Positions 23,340 to 36,761 of a stretch of DNA of 64,000 nucleotides are shown piece by piece. Source of the stretch: Coriaria nepalensis. Lineage: Eukaryota; Streptophyta; Magnoliopsida; Cucurbitales; Coriariaceae. Position 1 is the stretch's first letter; the number at the start of each line of letters is the position of its first letter. The DNA is taken from NCBI GenBank assembly GCA_027186245.1, contig CP114495.1:7184501-7248500 (forward strand), given 5' to 3'. The notes under the pieces were generated by a model. The model was not told the DNA's origin, made no database searches, and saw nothing but the letters and a program-made list of their open reading frames with translations. A program made the position numbers and the translations under genes.

Positions 23340-24060
23340 ACTAGTCAGGAATAAACTCATCACTGCGACCATCTCCTTCTTCACCAGATTTACCTTCTTC
23401 ATAATATTTTTCACCCTTACCATCCTTTATGATTCCTTCATCACTTCCTTCAGATTCCTCACCATCAAACTAGGATCCTTTAGAACTCTCTTCAACATCA
23501 TTGTCATTCCTCCCACTTGGATCACCCAACTTCTGAGAGTATTACCACAAATGCATTAACGGGCTCGGTACTTGTGAGCTTCGAGTTATTCTAGTGCACC
23601 GATTAACTACTTCCTCACGTCATTGGTCTCGTCCGTCATGGTACAGATCTATGACGACATTCCTGTAACAAGTTTATCATGTCTATTACTGCCTTTTGTT
23701 GCCAATCCTTTTACTATAGACATAATGTCAGTAAAAACATACTCCAGTATATCAGTGTCAGTCCACATATATGCATCATCATCACCTTCCCACTTCACAT
23801 TGTCCTCATGTTGCTGATGGCGTTTAAAAACAAAACAAAAATTTTCACGGATAAATTACAATTCATTAAATTTTAATCCAAGTTACAATAATTCCTATCA
23901 CAGCAAGTTGGTCACCGCGGCTATCACCTTCATGATCGTCATTGTGCGATGACTCCTCAACCTCGACCACCTTCTACAATTTCTTGTTTTCAATTTTCCC
24001 ACCCTTCTTGCATGCATGGGCACCCTCAACCTTGATAGGCCGTCCTGGAAGAGTCATTAA
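23340..24060 (-). pseudogene. Acidic low-complexity coding remnant, unclassified
   Basis: Minus-strand translation gives three stretches rich in Glu, Asp, Gly and Ser: GRPIKVEGAHACKKGGK with a HNDDHEGDSRGD tail (about 23890-24045), WEGDDDAYMWTDTDILEYVF (about 23725-23800) and ESEGSDEGIIKDGKGEKYYE (about 23350-23460). They are separated by stops and frame changes. Such acidic stretches are seen in N-terminal parts of plant Mutator-type transposases and in nuclear proteins, but no diagnostic domain is visible, so no function is claimed. Confidence 0.25.
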
Positions 24061-25285
24061 TCCTTTCAAGAAATACATAAGTCAGTCAAGACAAGTTCAG
24101 ACAAACAAAACGAACAGTTTGTCCACATAAATTCATGCACATAGCAATCTAATAATAATCTAAGTGGGAGACTTCAAACTAAAATATTATCATACGCACA
24201 CACAAATATATATATACCGCTCTCACGTCCCTGAACTTATGAAGTCATGTTCCTGTAGTAGATCAATTCGTTAACAATTACCATAATGGAAACATAATTT
24301 TTGTTTTTCTTCTAAACGAATATGATATTGAGACTTTTAACGAAGCACGGTTAGTTTTTAAGATCGCATTCTTCTTGTTATGTCTTGGATATAAATCTTT
24401 TAGTAGATGGGATTTTACAAAAAAAGTTCATATTTATAGGGAAAATAATTCTTTGTCTCTCCACTCTACATCCTTTATTAGTAAGCGGTCATTTTGGGGC
24501 CGACCTGCCGACCTTGACCTATATTATTTTGAGGTCATACATATATAACAAAACTAGTTTGATACAACACTAAAACAATCAACAATGCAAGTCTTTTAAT
24601 AATAATCAACAATGCAACTAAACTAGTTTGATTTAAGTACAAATAATAACAATACTGCAATTACAAAGACAGTTTCAACAATGCTAGTCTCCCAATATTT
24701 AAGAAAAAATAAAAAATTTGTCGCATTTAACCAAAGTTCAAATTCAGCATGCCTGAGAAATTCTACAAAATTACTATCAAAACACTCGATAAGGTCAACA
24801 AACTTCAAGAATCCATTTCTGAAAATATGCAACTTCCAATAAACCCAAAAAACAAATTTCAACAAGTAACAAGATCCTTCTTCAAACAAGCAAGATAAAC
24901 AAAAAGGTTGCAAATTTTACATTTGAAAAATTGCAGGCCACTGATTTTTAAGATGTCATGTTTTCATAGGAGTTTGTGGTCTCCTTCCACAAAACATAGT
25001 GAGAATTTTGAGTGAAAAAGAGTCACACAAGTCACATTTTTTTGCAAAAACTACTAACTTCGAATCAAAGATTGAAAATTGATAGTACAAAAATAATATG
25101 ATGGACCGCACATGATGGATGGGCCGAAGAGAAGTGGGTGAGCTCACACGTCCTTGCATGCATGCATGATCCACTCGAAGCATTTATCTTATAAGATCAT
25201 AATTAGTTTAGTTATTTATAAGATTAGTTTAGTATTATTTATCTTATCTGCTAGTATCAAGATAATTAGTAGATCTTAGTTGATC

Positions 25286-25355
25286 AATAGTTTGCTTTAA
25301 ATAAGATCTAAGCATAGTAAGTAGTTTGCTCTAAATAAGCTCTAAGCATAGTATA
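25286..25355. repeat. Two-copy tandem repeat of about 35 bases
   Basis: TAGTTTGCTTTAAATAAG followed by ATCTAAGCATAGTA is repeated at once as TAGTTTGCTCTAAATAAG with CTCTAAGCATAGTA. It sits just before a TATAAATA box-like motif, as promoter repeats in LTRs often do. Confidence 0.75.
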
Positions 25356-27123
25356 AATATGCTTGGTGGCTGTAGGGTTATTTTTTTATGAAGAATTATA
25401 TTAAAGAAAGTTATTTATTTTTTTGCCACCGTGAGTTATGAACAATGTCTTCTAACACCGTGAGATAGAAATTTCCTGAATCGTGATTATCATTCTATAG
25501 TAATATTGATGCCCGGTGGAAAATGACGGAGGGCACTACCTACCATCACCACCCTTGCCTCAGCGGCTCCGCCATTAATTTGGCTCCCTGGATAGTTCCA
25601 CTACAGTCTTATACTAGACGATTATATATGTCGTGCAATGTACAAGAGAGTTGTATATCTTTTTCAAAATACATATGAGTCGAGGAAAAATCTATGTATC
25701 TTACGCGATTGCGAAGACAAAACATTAAAATTTGTATTTGAATTCTCCGCAAAATGCATGAGTGGTAATGAGAACAATTACTTAAGAAGGCAAAAAAATA
25801 AACAAATATGTACTTGATCATGTAGTAATAAGATAGTAAAATTTTAGGTATGAAAAAAAAATAAAATTCTAAAATTAAAAAAAATTAAAAAAAAAAACAA
25901 AAACAAAAACAAAAACGAACATGTAAAACATACTATGAATATATATATTCATAATTAAGTGTGTGTGATTAATTAAGCCTGACAAATCTTAGGTTGAAAT
26001 CATAGAATATTTTGCAAGTTAGGTAGGTTAGCTGAATTTGAAAGTCAATAGGATACCTACTTAATAAAATCAACAAGCCTTTCTTAATTCACAAAGTTAG
26101 CTACATAGCTATATAGCTTGTAACCTTGGATTTCCTTTGTAAGATTTCAAAGAAGTTCAGAAATCTAGCCCTTATCTTATTTTGTAAGACAAAATTCTCT
26201 AACATTAAGAGAAAAGTTTTTACATCAAATAACTAGTGATACCAAGTTTATTTATTTATTTTTATTAATTTTTTGTTTATTTATTTATTTTTTGTGTTAT
26301 AATGATATACCTTAAACAGTGTTGTAGAATGAATAGATAGCGTGTTAGGTTTCATGTTAGAAAACATGAGGTTCTGCTGGTTCTGGATCGTAAGAGCGAA
26401 TATTATTACCTAATGGAAAACGAAGAGTATTGACTTTTACATGCAGGGATTTACCTATGATTGTTAATTAGTTGAATGGAAGTCACCCATTTTTAACTTG
26501 ATCACTTTCTAGCTGGTCTCTAGGTTTTTTCTTTGTTTTCTTTTTCTAAGGATCACTGTAGATTCTTTTGAATGATTTGACTCCGAGGCCTATAAAATCT
26601 CAGATGAATGTGATATTACGAAGCTACCACCTCATTGGTAGTTTATTGGGTTTTTTGGGAACCCTTTGATGTATATAATTTTGGATTATTGATAATCTAA
26701 TATCTGAATATATATATATATATATATAAATTTGTTATATGTCATATTTATGAATTTGGTATATTTTTATTTCGATATCTCTTCGTTAATTTCTAAGTGC
26801 TTACACATGATGCATTCTAAAACTGTCATATAATATTCCTTACAATTATATAATATTTTTCCAATTTTCAAAAGTTATTTGGCTAACACCTTGACAGCTT
26901 GACTCGTACGTGGCGGGGTAATTATTTACAGTTAGGTCATTGATAATTTTGTAATTATCATATGATTAGCTGTTCATATTCTTGATCTCCAAGTAGTCTT
27001 AATATTGAGATGTTTGACATGATCGATCAAATTGATTTCTCCCGTCAAATGTCAAAACACACTCTCCTTTTCACTAATCTATTCCGTGTCCCTAATTCTC
27101 TACAACTAACTTATTATCTATTC

Positions 27124-27199
27124 ACCCACTCCTCTCTCTCTCCCTCTTTGTCTCCTTCTCTCTCTCTCTCTCTCCCTCTCTCATTCTTTTTCTCTCTCC
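27124..27199. repeat. CT-rich microsatellite
   Basis: Imperfect CT/CCT repeats over about 75 bases. Confidence 0.9.
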
Positions 27200-27839
27200 A
27201 ATGAAAGTGATTGCATGGTAGAGATTATGCATACAAAGTCACTGCCACCTAGAAAGAGCCGATCGACATGCAGCTCTTCTTGTTTTTTATTTTGTTTTTT
27301 GGTTTTCTTCTTTTATGAATACACAATTATTCAAAGAGTAGAACAAAGAGGAAAGAGTTGCTCAAAAAATGACTAAAATATTGTATATTTAAGAACTCAG
27401 TAGACCTAACGCATAGAAAGTTTGGAAAAAACAAATTAAAAATTGTGATGACTTTTATACAACGAGAGACCTATAGCTTTATGGATATACGATAAAAATC
27501 CAATCAAATAATTTTGATATACATAGCAGGCCAATTAGTGTAGATGGATAGAGCTATTCTAACTTTTTACCTTTCTTTTCTTTTCATAATTTACACACAT
27601 ATGTATACCGATATCAATGCCGTTCAAACGATCCGATTCCTCTACGACATTGTCCATGACTGAGAAGATGCTTGCCTGCAGGACGATGATAATGGAAAGA
27701 AATTTAGTAACTTAATGGACATGTAAATTTAGCATATAGTAACTGTAAATTTGAGCTTTTAATAGTAAAATTAGTATGTTTATACGAGAAGTTTAATTAT
27801 TTACTGAGCTAACAATGAATTTTAGAATTAAGAGATGAC

Positions 27840-29204
27840 TTACTCTATGATATCTTTCCAGTAATTGGAATGATCATCAGTTGCTTCAATATCATCCGTA
27901 AAATCTCCCCAAGCTTCAAAGGTGGTAGAATTCAAAGTCGAAGAAGGATTCGAAACATCTTTCGTTGTAAGATTGACCGTCTTATTTTCCATTTGATTTT
28001 CTACTATATTGTATTCATCAGGTGAAGCTGAAATCAAACTAGGAAGTAAATCCGGAGCAAGGCCACCAGTAGAGCCTCCAAGTTGGCCGCCGCTAGAAGT
28101 GCATAGCGGCTGCTGCTGCTGCTGTGGGCCCATGGATACTTCTAAGTTTAGAAGGTTTGAGTAATCATGAAATTGGTTTGAAATTGATGAGGCAGTACTA
28201 CTTCCAAATGGGCTATTATTGATGGATTCCATTAAATTGGGGACATGGTTAGTGTTTAGGACTTGTAATATGTTTTGCAAGAGCTGGATTTTGGCAAGCT
28301 GAGTAGCATCTGAGTGTAGCCTTAGAGCATTAATATCCCAGTTATTGATCAATGAATTAGTGAAGTTGGAAGCTGCAAGTAATTGAGGAAGATTTGCCAA
28401 TAATAAGTTTAGATGATCAGTTCTTGGCCTATGGGTTACTGGGTCAATACCCATTTGGAGAAGCTTTTTCCTCAAATGTGTGTTCCAAAAGTTCTTTATT
28501 TCGTTGTCGGTTCGTCCCGGAAGATGGCTTGCTATTGCGGACCACCTGCGATCAGTAAACAGATAGTAAGTAATTAACATTTTATGAAATTCTCTCTTAT
28601 TCAAAAAGTTAAATTCTTAAAAAAATATATATACTTTTCTCACATATACAAATACAAGTTCTACTTTGTAGGGATAGAAAGATGTAACTAAAACCAGCAC
28701 ATAAATCTGGCCAAACAAAAGAAAAAGACACTAATGACTTTTATGCTCTAGATCTTACATTATTTTGAGGAAAAGCTCAAATCAAATACATAATTAAGAG
28801 TATTAAATAATGAGAAAGTATTAAGTAGATGTGGTCAGTAAAAACTGATGTAATAGGTGATGTTAAATATAAATGATTTACGATAGACCGTGTCTACCCG
28901 ATAATTTATAATAAATAGTAAATATAGAGACATACTTGTTCCCAAGAACTTCATGGAGATTGATGATGATTCTCTCTTCTTCTTCAGAGAACTTTCCCCT
29001 CTTAATGTCAGGCCTCAAGTAATTAGTCCATCTTAACCTACAACTCTTTCCACACCTGTTCAGGCCTGCAAGCTTTGGAAGTGCTCTCCAACTCCCATGC
29101 CCATTTCTCTCAATGTAATCCACAAGCTTTCTATCCTCTTCTGGTGTCCATGGCCCCTTCTTAATCAACTCATTTTCCTCACTACTGCTTGGAGATCTCC
29201 CCAT
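27840..29204 (-). CDS. R2R3-MYB transcription factor, MYB53/92/93-like
   Basis: Two exons on the minus strand, 28936-29204 and 27840-28545, with a 390-base GT-AG intron (GTATGT donor, CGCAG acceptor) splitting the Lys of GNK. The product is 324 residues. The R2 repeat (about 16-67) has Trp at 19, 39 and 59 and the helix [12 protein letters not shown]3 (about 68-118) has [20 protein letters not shown]. The stretch after R3, [20 protein letters not shown] then [10 protein letters not shown], is typical of the MYB9/107/53/92/93 group, members of which control suberin deposition and lateral root development; the HLN and LPQLLAA features favour 53/92/93. The tail holds a short Gln run and an acidic Trp-containing C-terminus ([15 protein letters not shown]), a likely activation region. 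Odd points: the R2 intron found in most R2R3-MYBs is absent, and the usual CCDE after MGRSP reads SSSE. The exact ortholog needs a tree. Confidence 0.93.
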
Positions 29205-31689
29205 CTTTACTTAATTTCTGCACAATAAGATCATAATCAATACCTTATAATAATTTTGATCATGAGTATAAACAAAAAACATGTCCAAACCTGGGATCAG
29301 AGATTCTGGAGCATGTAGGATAAGTTTGACAAGTGCACTGAACTAATTATTCTTATTAATGGCTAATTATAGGTTTATATATATATATAGATATAGTACA
29401 ATTTGGTCTGATAATAAAGAAAGAAGTGTAACGTAAAATAGAAGCTTTTAATTCTGTCAGCATTTTGACTTATGTCCCGTATAGTGATCACCTTTCAAAG
29501 GCATCATTGTCTTTCGTGATTACGATGAGTAGGTCCTTATAAATTATAGCTAATTAATAGTTTGTTATAATTGTGAACATAGTTATCATTATTTAATTTG
29601 TTTGTCACAATTCGATTTACATTATTTTCATTAAAAATACGCACTAAATTTGAAAGAAAATAGGTTATCAAATTTTAGTTCGAGCAATCAAGTATATGAG
29701 CCTTTAAAATTTTGAGTTTACATCTTATTATAGTTTAATTTAATCGTAAATAAAATATTTTATTTTTTCTATATTTTAAAACTTATATTTCAGATGTAAA
29801 ATGATATTTCTCAACACTAACTCATTGACCACACAAATCCTACATTCATATTTCGTAAGTAGCAGAGAGTGCATCTCAACACTAAGTATTTTATAGATAC
29901 AAATACAAAGTATAAAGCATGAATATTGAATAGAATTAGTTTACTTTTCCATTGACATCTGAGGACCATAGTCGAACGTAATTCGACATTTGAGTACCAA
30001 CTATATGCAGGTTTATAGCTTATTTTCAAAGGGTAAATACGTATAAATGAAAAGCTAGACGATCTACCCTTTTTGAACAAGAAAATAGGACCTTTGATCT
30101 TCTTTTACGTACGTAACCTAGCTTAGCTATAAGTCTTTAAGAGCAACAGGGAACACATCGGCAACGAATTCTCACCAATACTATGAGGGTAGGTTTACAC
30201 GTGGCAATTTGATTCTTAGATCAAAGATGTCTTAGTTTCCATTTGACGAACATGATCGTTTGTTTCTTGTCTTTTCCTTTTATTTATTTATTTATTTTTT
30301 AGAATTATTTATTTATTTTCTTTTTAAGTTTTCAGAATATTTATTAATTTCAAAGAGCAAGTCAATAAGTACACGCAAACCTATCTTTACACCTCTTCTT
30401 CACCACTTTTCGTACTATCTCCTTTGCCATACTGTACTTATATATTATGTAAATGAGAGTGTGTATAAAAACAAAATGTATAGAACTATCTTCATGAATG
30501 TGTATTACAAAAAACAATGTTTAAGGCATGCACATGAAGAAAATATTTAAGTAACGTAAAGTTGAACTCCATCTGTCTTTTAATATATATACAAGTATCC
30601 CTAAGAATCCGTCCTGTAGGATTAGTACCCATACATACATACATACATACATACTAGTTCATCACAGTATGTACTTTAGATGACTATGATCAAGTTACAT
30701 GAACATTTAATAGTAAATACTGTTAAAATGGCTTAATCTAAACCGTTAAAATATATTACTCCAAAAGTAAACTAAAATACCTCTGCACATCTCTATAGAT
30801 GTTCCCATGCATGTCCATGGATCATGAGTGTAAATTATAGTGTTGGAAAAAGCTATATACGTTTACTGTATTTTGATAAATACTATGCATCAAAAAAAGA
30901 TTTTATTACCATATTTTCAATTTGCAAATTCAATCGCTTGTGTAATTAAAATTGTTTTTTTCTCTAGAAAATTTGGTTTTATATTCAAAATTTATAGAAA
31001 TTATTTTTTAATTTTAATCATCAATCGGCCTTAAAAAAATAAATACATATTAAATTAATTTTCGGTATAATAATAACTTAAAAATTAAATGAGAAATTAA
31101 TTGAATATTAATAATTAAAAATATTTTAAACTAATGACTCAAAAATTAAAGGAAAAAAAAAAAAAAAACATTTCTAACTTTCAACTTTCACGTAACAAAC
31201 AACTCTGGGGAAAACGTGCAAGCACTCTTCTCTTGTTGTAACAAATTAAAACTGTTTGTCATCTAAGTGTCAATGTCCAATAGATTCGATATCTCTACTG
31301 TTTCGTCATAGAAATTATAAAAAAATGAACGGACCAGACATTTTGGAACTATTAGTTATGTTTTCTTCTACTGTTTTTCGTACTTTAGTTTTGTTAGAGA
31401 TGTCTAAAAAGGGAACATCCAACTAATAATGTTAAGCAACACCGTTGCACTGTTTATCTTCCCTTCACCAAACAAGTTTTTTTTTTTTTTTTTTTTTTTT
31501 TTTATTATAATTTTATTTCACTTCATTTGCTTTGTTCCCTAAACATATCGTATGATCAAATAATATGCCGATGAGTTTTTATAATTTATAATAGATTTTA
31601 TTCGTTCATTTTTTGTCATATGAATTATGACATAGATCGTGTCTGAAAACAGTCAAGAAACAATAAAACATGCAGTTTTGTTTGTTGTT
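29205..31689. other. Promoter side of the MYB gene and intergenic sequence
   Basis: The first few hundred bases after 29204 should carry the MYB promoter and 5' UTR; a TATATATATATAG run near 29378-29390 is a possible core promoter on the minus strand. The rest is AT-rich without a gene. An ATAC/CATA tetranucleotide microsatellite is at about 30631-30653 and a T run at about 31480-31503. Confidence 0.45.
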
Positions 31690-31699
31690 GTAAGATAAC

Positions 31700-32590
31700 T
31701 TAATTAACCAAATCTAATTAAGATCGTGTAGGTTAATTTTAAATTCATATTATAGATATTGTGCAACTAGGAAAGACCCAGAAAATTGTTCAAAAGCTGC
31801 CAAAAATTTAAAAAATAATATATATAAAGTATTTATATTCAAAATTAAGAATAATATTAACGTAAAATTTAGGTCGATAAATATTTATTTTTAATAAATT
31901 TCAAAAATTTTTACAACACAATTTAATTAAAAGCTTGAGAAAAAAGTAAGGGGAGATACTTCCCATTTTTTCCTGCTATTATTTTTTTTTTAATCATTAA
32001 TTGATTTTTTTTTTTAACAATAATAATAACCAAAAAAAAAAATTCAATCAGAATTTTGATTTTTGATTTTTATATATTTAGATATATTAAAATATATTAT
32101 TTCTCCTATTGAAAAAAAAAAACTTCTCATTCAAAAATTTTAAAAACCGTAAATATAAATTTACAAAAAAACTGTAAATTAAGTCCCAAACTCCAAATGG
32201 GGTGATCCAAATTGTAATTATTTGACAAATAAAACAATACAGAAAAACAAAAATGCATAGTATTTCCTGAACGACGTATTAATTAAACAAAAAACGATTG
32301 AGAAAACTATGAAAGGGATAGAGAAAATTCAAACGAGAATAATAGTGTTTATCATCATTGTCAAGCAGAGCAGGATTGAATTTATGGGTAAGCCGCCAAA
32401 TATTTATTACTCTGTGTAATAAAATGACATACAATTGAGTTTAGGATTAGACTAATCGGAGACTAAACCATGTTGTGTATATAGAAGGACAAAAGGAACA
32501 TTTTATTTCTACTTGCGTGTAGAGATTTTCATGTCTTCATGCTTGGAGACTTGGTTCACTTGTGTTACTCAAATTTCAATAATATATTTA
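31700..32590. repeat. 0.9-kb duplicated segment, copy 1
   Basis: Matches 39583-40430 in direct orientation with many indels. Shared blocks include GTGTAGGTTA, ATTTATAATAGATATT-like sequence, GGATTGAATTTATGGGTAAG, GACTAATCGGAGACT, AAAGGAACATTTTATTT and TTCATGTCTTCAT. No coding function is recognised. The copies flank a 7-kb interval; they could be a segmental duplication, or the LTRs of a wrecked element, although no TG...CA ends were found. Confidence 0.75.
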
Positions 32591-34199
32591 AAAATTTAAC
32601 TTAATATTTCAACAATTTATGAAAATATTAGATGAATTTATGAACTTTCCAATGGGTAGTAGAAGCATTCAGAGAATATAAGGAAAATGCTTGTATGAAG
32701 GGTTAGTCAAACCGTTCAGGAATGCATACGAACAGTCGAAAAACCGTTCGTAATGTATTTGATAGCACATATATTGGATTCCCCACCATTGTTTCTGACG
32801 GATAATGTAATAACAATCCCCTAGTTTTTTTTTTTTTACAACTTTATGGAAATTCCAGATGAATTCAATTTTCTTTTGCTTTTTTCCTTTCTCCTAAGTT
32901 TTACTAATTGAATATGAAATTTCAGTTTAATTAGTATTTAGCAAAACCTATAAGGTCTTTGTAGGGTCCGTACGTCCTCATTGTTAGTCAATATGGGGGT
33001 TAGAAGGCAGTAAGACAGTATAGTCCGTCTGGGTGTTTCCTCTTAGTCTTCATCTCATTACCCATTTGCACAAGTAACTTTGGTCTATAAAAACAGAAGG
33101 GAATGACGATCCTTTTGTCATTTAGAAATTATTAACACATTTTTTAAGTTTCCTTATTCAAATTGATATCCTTAAATTGGTTTTCTTGAAGTAGTAACCA
33201 TCTTCAAGACCATTTTCCTTTCGAGTGATCTAGACAGAATTAGTTAAGCTAAACTCATTGAAAATTAGATATTTGGTGATTACTTGTAGGTTCCTCAACA
33301 TAGAATATTAAGGTGAAAATAAAAATAGTGAGATGGTATATGAAACCAGAGTCGATAAACAAGTTGTAAAAATAGGGAAAAAGTTATTGACAAATGTTGA
33401 TGTCGGTTCGCGGCTCAATTGTATGTCTAGATCGATTCTATTTAAGATTCGGAGGTTATACTTGCTTCGATGGCCAAGTTGACATTAGGTTGAGAGTGTT
33501 GATGCAGAAAAATTGCCTAAACAACATTTCTTTGTTGCCTTTGTTGCTGTTAAAATTATTATTTTGTTAAAATTATTACTTTGATACGTGACACTACTTT
33601 ATGAGTACATGGTCAAGCTTTGAGTCATGGTGGTTAAAGGTTGGTAAAAGTAATAAGTTGAATTGGCTTACTCGCTTCTCGCTTCTTATCATTTCGGAAG
33701 TATTAAATTTCCATTATAAATGAGAAATATCGACGTGGAACGCGGGAGAAGTAGTAAGTCGACATGATTGTAAGAGCACGCAGATCCTAAATCTCGATAA
33801 AATACCTGTCAAAGAAGTTAGTAACAAATGGAGACATTGATATATCCCTTGACCTTAGCGAGGAGTCTAACTAATTTGTGATAAAGAAGATATTCGGCGA
33901 CAAAAGAAAACTAATGGCTTGGAGAGAGAAGCCTTAACTGGGAGAGGGAGAGGCATGCGGGTACCTGAGAGGAGAGGAGAGGCGAGGGAGAGGATACAAG
34001 ATCTTAGATAATATATATATATAAATATATATGTTTAGTTAGGAGTGTGGATGGGCAGATATCGGCCCCCTATCCGGCGGATGACCGGGAGGGTGGATAT
34101 CTGTTCATCTCAAATTTAAGTTAAGAGTTATTTTCATACTTAGAATTGGTAGAGTATGAAAATATATACTTGTTAAGAAAATCAAGTTAGATCCGATGA
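32591..34199. other. Unassigned repeat-like sequence
   Basis: No open frame of note. Purine-rich GAGAGGAGAGG sequence lies near 33970, a TA run near 34010-34030, and a GC-rich patch near 34060-34100. It looks like repeat debris but no family could be assigned. Confidence 0.35.
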
Positions 34200-36060
34200 A
34201 TATATATTTAGTAAGATACAATCTTCATAATATTATTATATTTTTAGTTATTACTCATTCAACGATAGTAAAAACATTTATCTATTTCACATGTTTATTA
34301 ATTATATTGAAATTATAATAAATGTTAGAATTAATATTCATCTATCGAGTATGATAAAGTTCAGTATCTTAGGTTCTACGCTTGAGACAATGATAGAAAT
34401 CATCTTAATTGAGATGCAAGCTGCTTGAAACATAAGACAAATTGTTTATAGTTAGAGAATTATGAAGAGAGATATTGATAATTCGGATATATTATTAGAT
34501 AGGTTATCTCCGAAAATATTTGAGATGATTATTTTCATGACCATTGATATTAGTAGAATATTGGGATGAATATGTGGGAGGTTAGTAGATACTAAAGATA
34601 CCAAATGTGACTATTAGATAACTCTCAATTGTAATAATACTAAATGTTAATAAGAATTACTAGTAATTATATTACATGTGGTCATTAGACCTAAAATCAT
34701 CATGGTATCTTATGTGATATGTTTTATATTTTGACATGATCCTAATAAACCATAGTCAATGGTGGAACGGGGTGAAACATTGGGTATAAAAATATTATAA
34801 ATAAAGGTTGTGAGCAATCAAGATGAAATTCATCACTTCTGTATTTGGAAATAAGTCATATGAACTGTATACTTTATTGAACAATGAAATTTTTGCAAAG
34901 TAGTATTGTATGAACATAGTTTAAGTAAATCAATTGTCTATGCTCATTAAAATATAACAGTTCATATGATTTATATATTAGTGTTTAACTGTTAAATCAT
35001 GTCATAGGATGAATCGGACATTGGCTAGTAGAAAGATCGTTTGAATAGTTAGTTGGTAGTCACAACATGTTCTTTTGAAATATACTTACTTCTCATCTCT
35101 CGGATAATCTCGACACTTTTCTAGAAGTCAATCTTGACTTGGAGGTTTAAGTTAATTAATCATGAGATGATTGAATTGACTGTTAGGTTTAAAAAATATT
35201 TTAAAGTTAAAGAAATCTAATTATGAATTAGATAAAATCATAAAGTGTTATGAGATCCTCCTGCCGACATAATGTAAAATTTAATCGGTCACACACATTA
35301 AAGTTAAAAAGTAATTCAGTTATATTTTCTACGAGTATAAGGAAAATATTCAGTTTTAATTTTTAGAAATAAAATCTTAATTTGTCTTATAGTATGACTA
35401 TAAAGATAGAATGATAAATTATTAATTTATTAAATCTATTATCGTGCAGCTCTGTTAGCATAACTAAGCATGATATTAGTTTAATTAAAAATTAATAATT
35501 TATATCAGGACTATTTAATTAATTATAAAAGTATCTCGAATGTCTGTAATTAATAATTAGAAATTATACATGAAAGGATTAATGGACTAATTTGTTAACT
35601 GAGTTTCATATCCTAAATTAATCAAAATATTGATTAAATAATTTGGGGCTACAAGCTCAATGAATGGCCAACCATTGGTGATGAGTACCTTTGACTTAAT
35701 TAGATTAAGAGTACCTTTGACTAAGTCCAAAGTTGATTGGGTAAAGGTTATGGATTAATTTTTGGTAACCTAAAACCTACGAGAGCAGTATATAAGCACT
35801 CCCATAGGGTTGGCCAAATCATGGCTTTTCTTTACCTCTTGGCCGAAATTCTTATATTGAGAAAATTGAAACTTTTCCCTTTTTTCCACGACCTCTTTAA
35901 ATCATGTAATAAATCTTAGAGTAGAAAATATATTGAGCGAGCTGAATGTGTAGATTACAATTAGAGAGTGAAACCTTGGGCACCTCATTCTTCACATATA
36001 ATTTGACCATGATGAATGAGTAAGGTGATCCGTTCAGTTCTGTATTAAAATCGATGCTTT
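34200..36060 (+). repeat. Left arm of a large inverted repeat (LTR-like)
   Basis: Aligns to the reverse complement of 37265-39230 along most of its length with substitutions and indels. Landmarks: TTGGGTATAAAA then GTGAGCAATCAAGATGAA near 34780-34830; ACTTCTCATCT then AGAAGTCAATCTTGACTT near 35090-35140; AAAATCATAAAGTGTTATGA near 35230; AATCGGTCACACA near 35283; CCTCTTGGCCGAAA near 35838. Length and sequence style suggest an LTR of a retroelement, but no polyprotein of the same family is attached. Confidence 0.7.
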
Positions 36061-36106
36061 CTTAAATCTTAATCTTTTTAGTTTCCTAAAACAATTTTAT
36101 ACTTTC

Positions 36107-36747
36107 TGTTAAATATATCACCATAAATAGGATAATAACTCAGCCCAATCTTATCACCACAAATATATCAACCAACAATCAAGCTCAACCCAAAATAATC
36201 CAAGCACGCATAAATCAACACATAAGATTTTTAGCTTGGGAAACCCCTTATTTTGAAGGGAAAAACCACGAGACTTGTCTTGGTAGTCCACACCTCAAAT
36301 CTTCCATTATAATAATAGTGGGTTATATAAAATTCTCTCTGAATTAACCTAGAGGCTCACCATAATACAAAAATCATCAAGAATAATCAATCTTTGTTCA
36401 ACAATACTACTAACATAATCTAAACCAATAACAAGAGAAAAGTGTAGATCTTACTGAAATGGATGTACCAAGGGTAGACAAAAAAGGAATCTAATTCGAA
36501 AATAAAATATGACAGACTTGTAGGGATTGTTGTCAGGATTCACCACACAAAATTTGAGCTCAAAATGACAAAATTTGACCACTTGATCTTCTTGCCAAGG
36601 TTTCCATCTCTTTTCTCTTTTCCCTTGAGCAACACAGACTTACTAGCAAGTCTCCTTCTTATTTTGTTTTTCCTTTTATATTAAATTAAATATGGGCTTT
36701 TAAATAAACCTAGCCCACTTTAACTTGAGGTGGACTATGGCCCTACA
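36107..36747 (-). mobile_element. LTR of a truncated Copia element
   Basis: On the minus strand the segment starts TGTAGGGCCATAGTCC at 36747 and ends TATTTAACA at 36107, giving a 641-base TG...CA unit. It follows at once a polypurine tract, GAAGGGGGAGATT (36748-36760), and then the RNase H end of a Copia polyprotein, as a 3' LTR should. No matching 5' LTR is in the window. Confidence 0.7.
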
Positions 36748-36761
36748 AATCTCCCCCTTCA

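Larger units (their letters stand above)
24061..27839. other. Long intergenic region, 3' of the MYB gene
   Basis: No gene is supported. A minus-strand 96-codon frame at 24623-24913 is hydrophobic and AT-driven and is not called. The stretch about 25110-25450 has an LTR-like look (leading TG, a TATAAATA near 25353, then TGAAGAATTATATT) but no partner LTR, primer site or polyprotein, so it is only noted. Minor AT runs occur near 26710. Confidence 0.4.

Noticed and set aside
24623..24913. Minus-strand 96-codon hydrophobic frame
   Set aside because: Phe/Leu-rich translation of AT-rich DNA, no family resemblance, no signal of a gene around it.
25110..25450. Solo LTR
   Set aside because: Only weak look-alike features; no partner, no target duplication and no primer-binding site.
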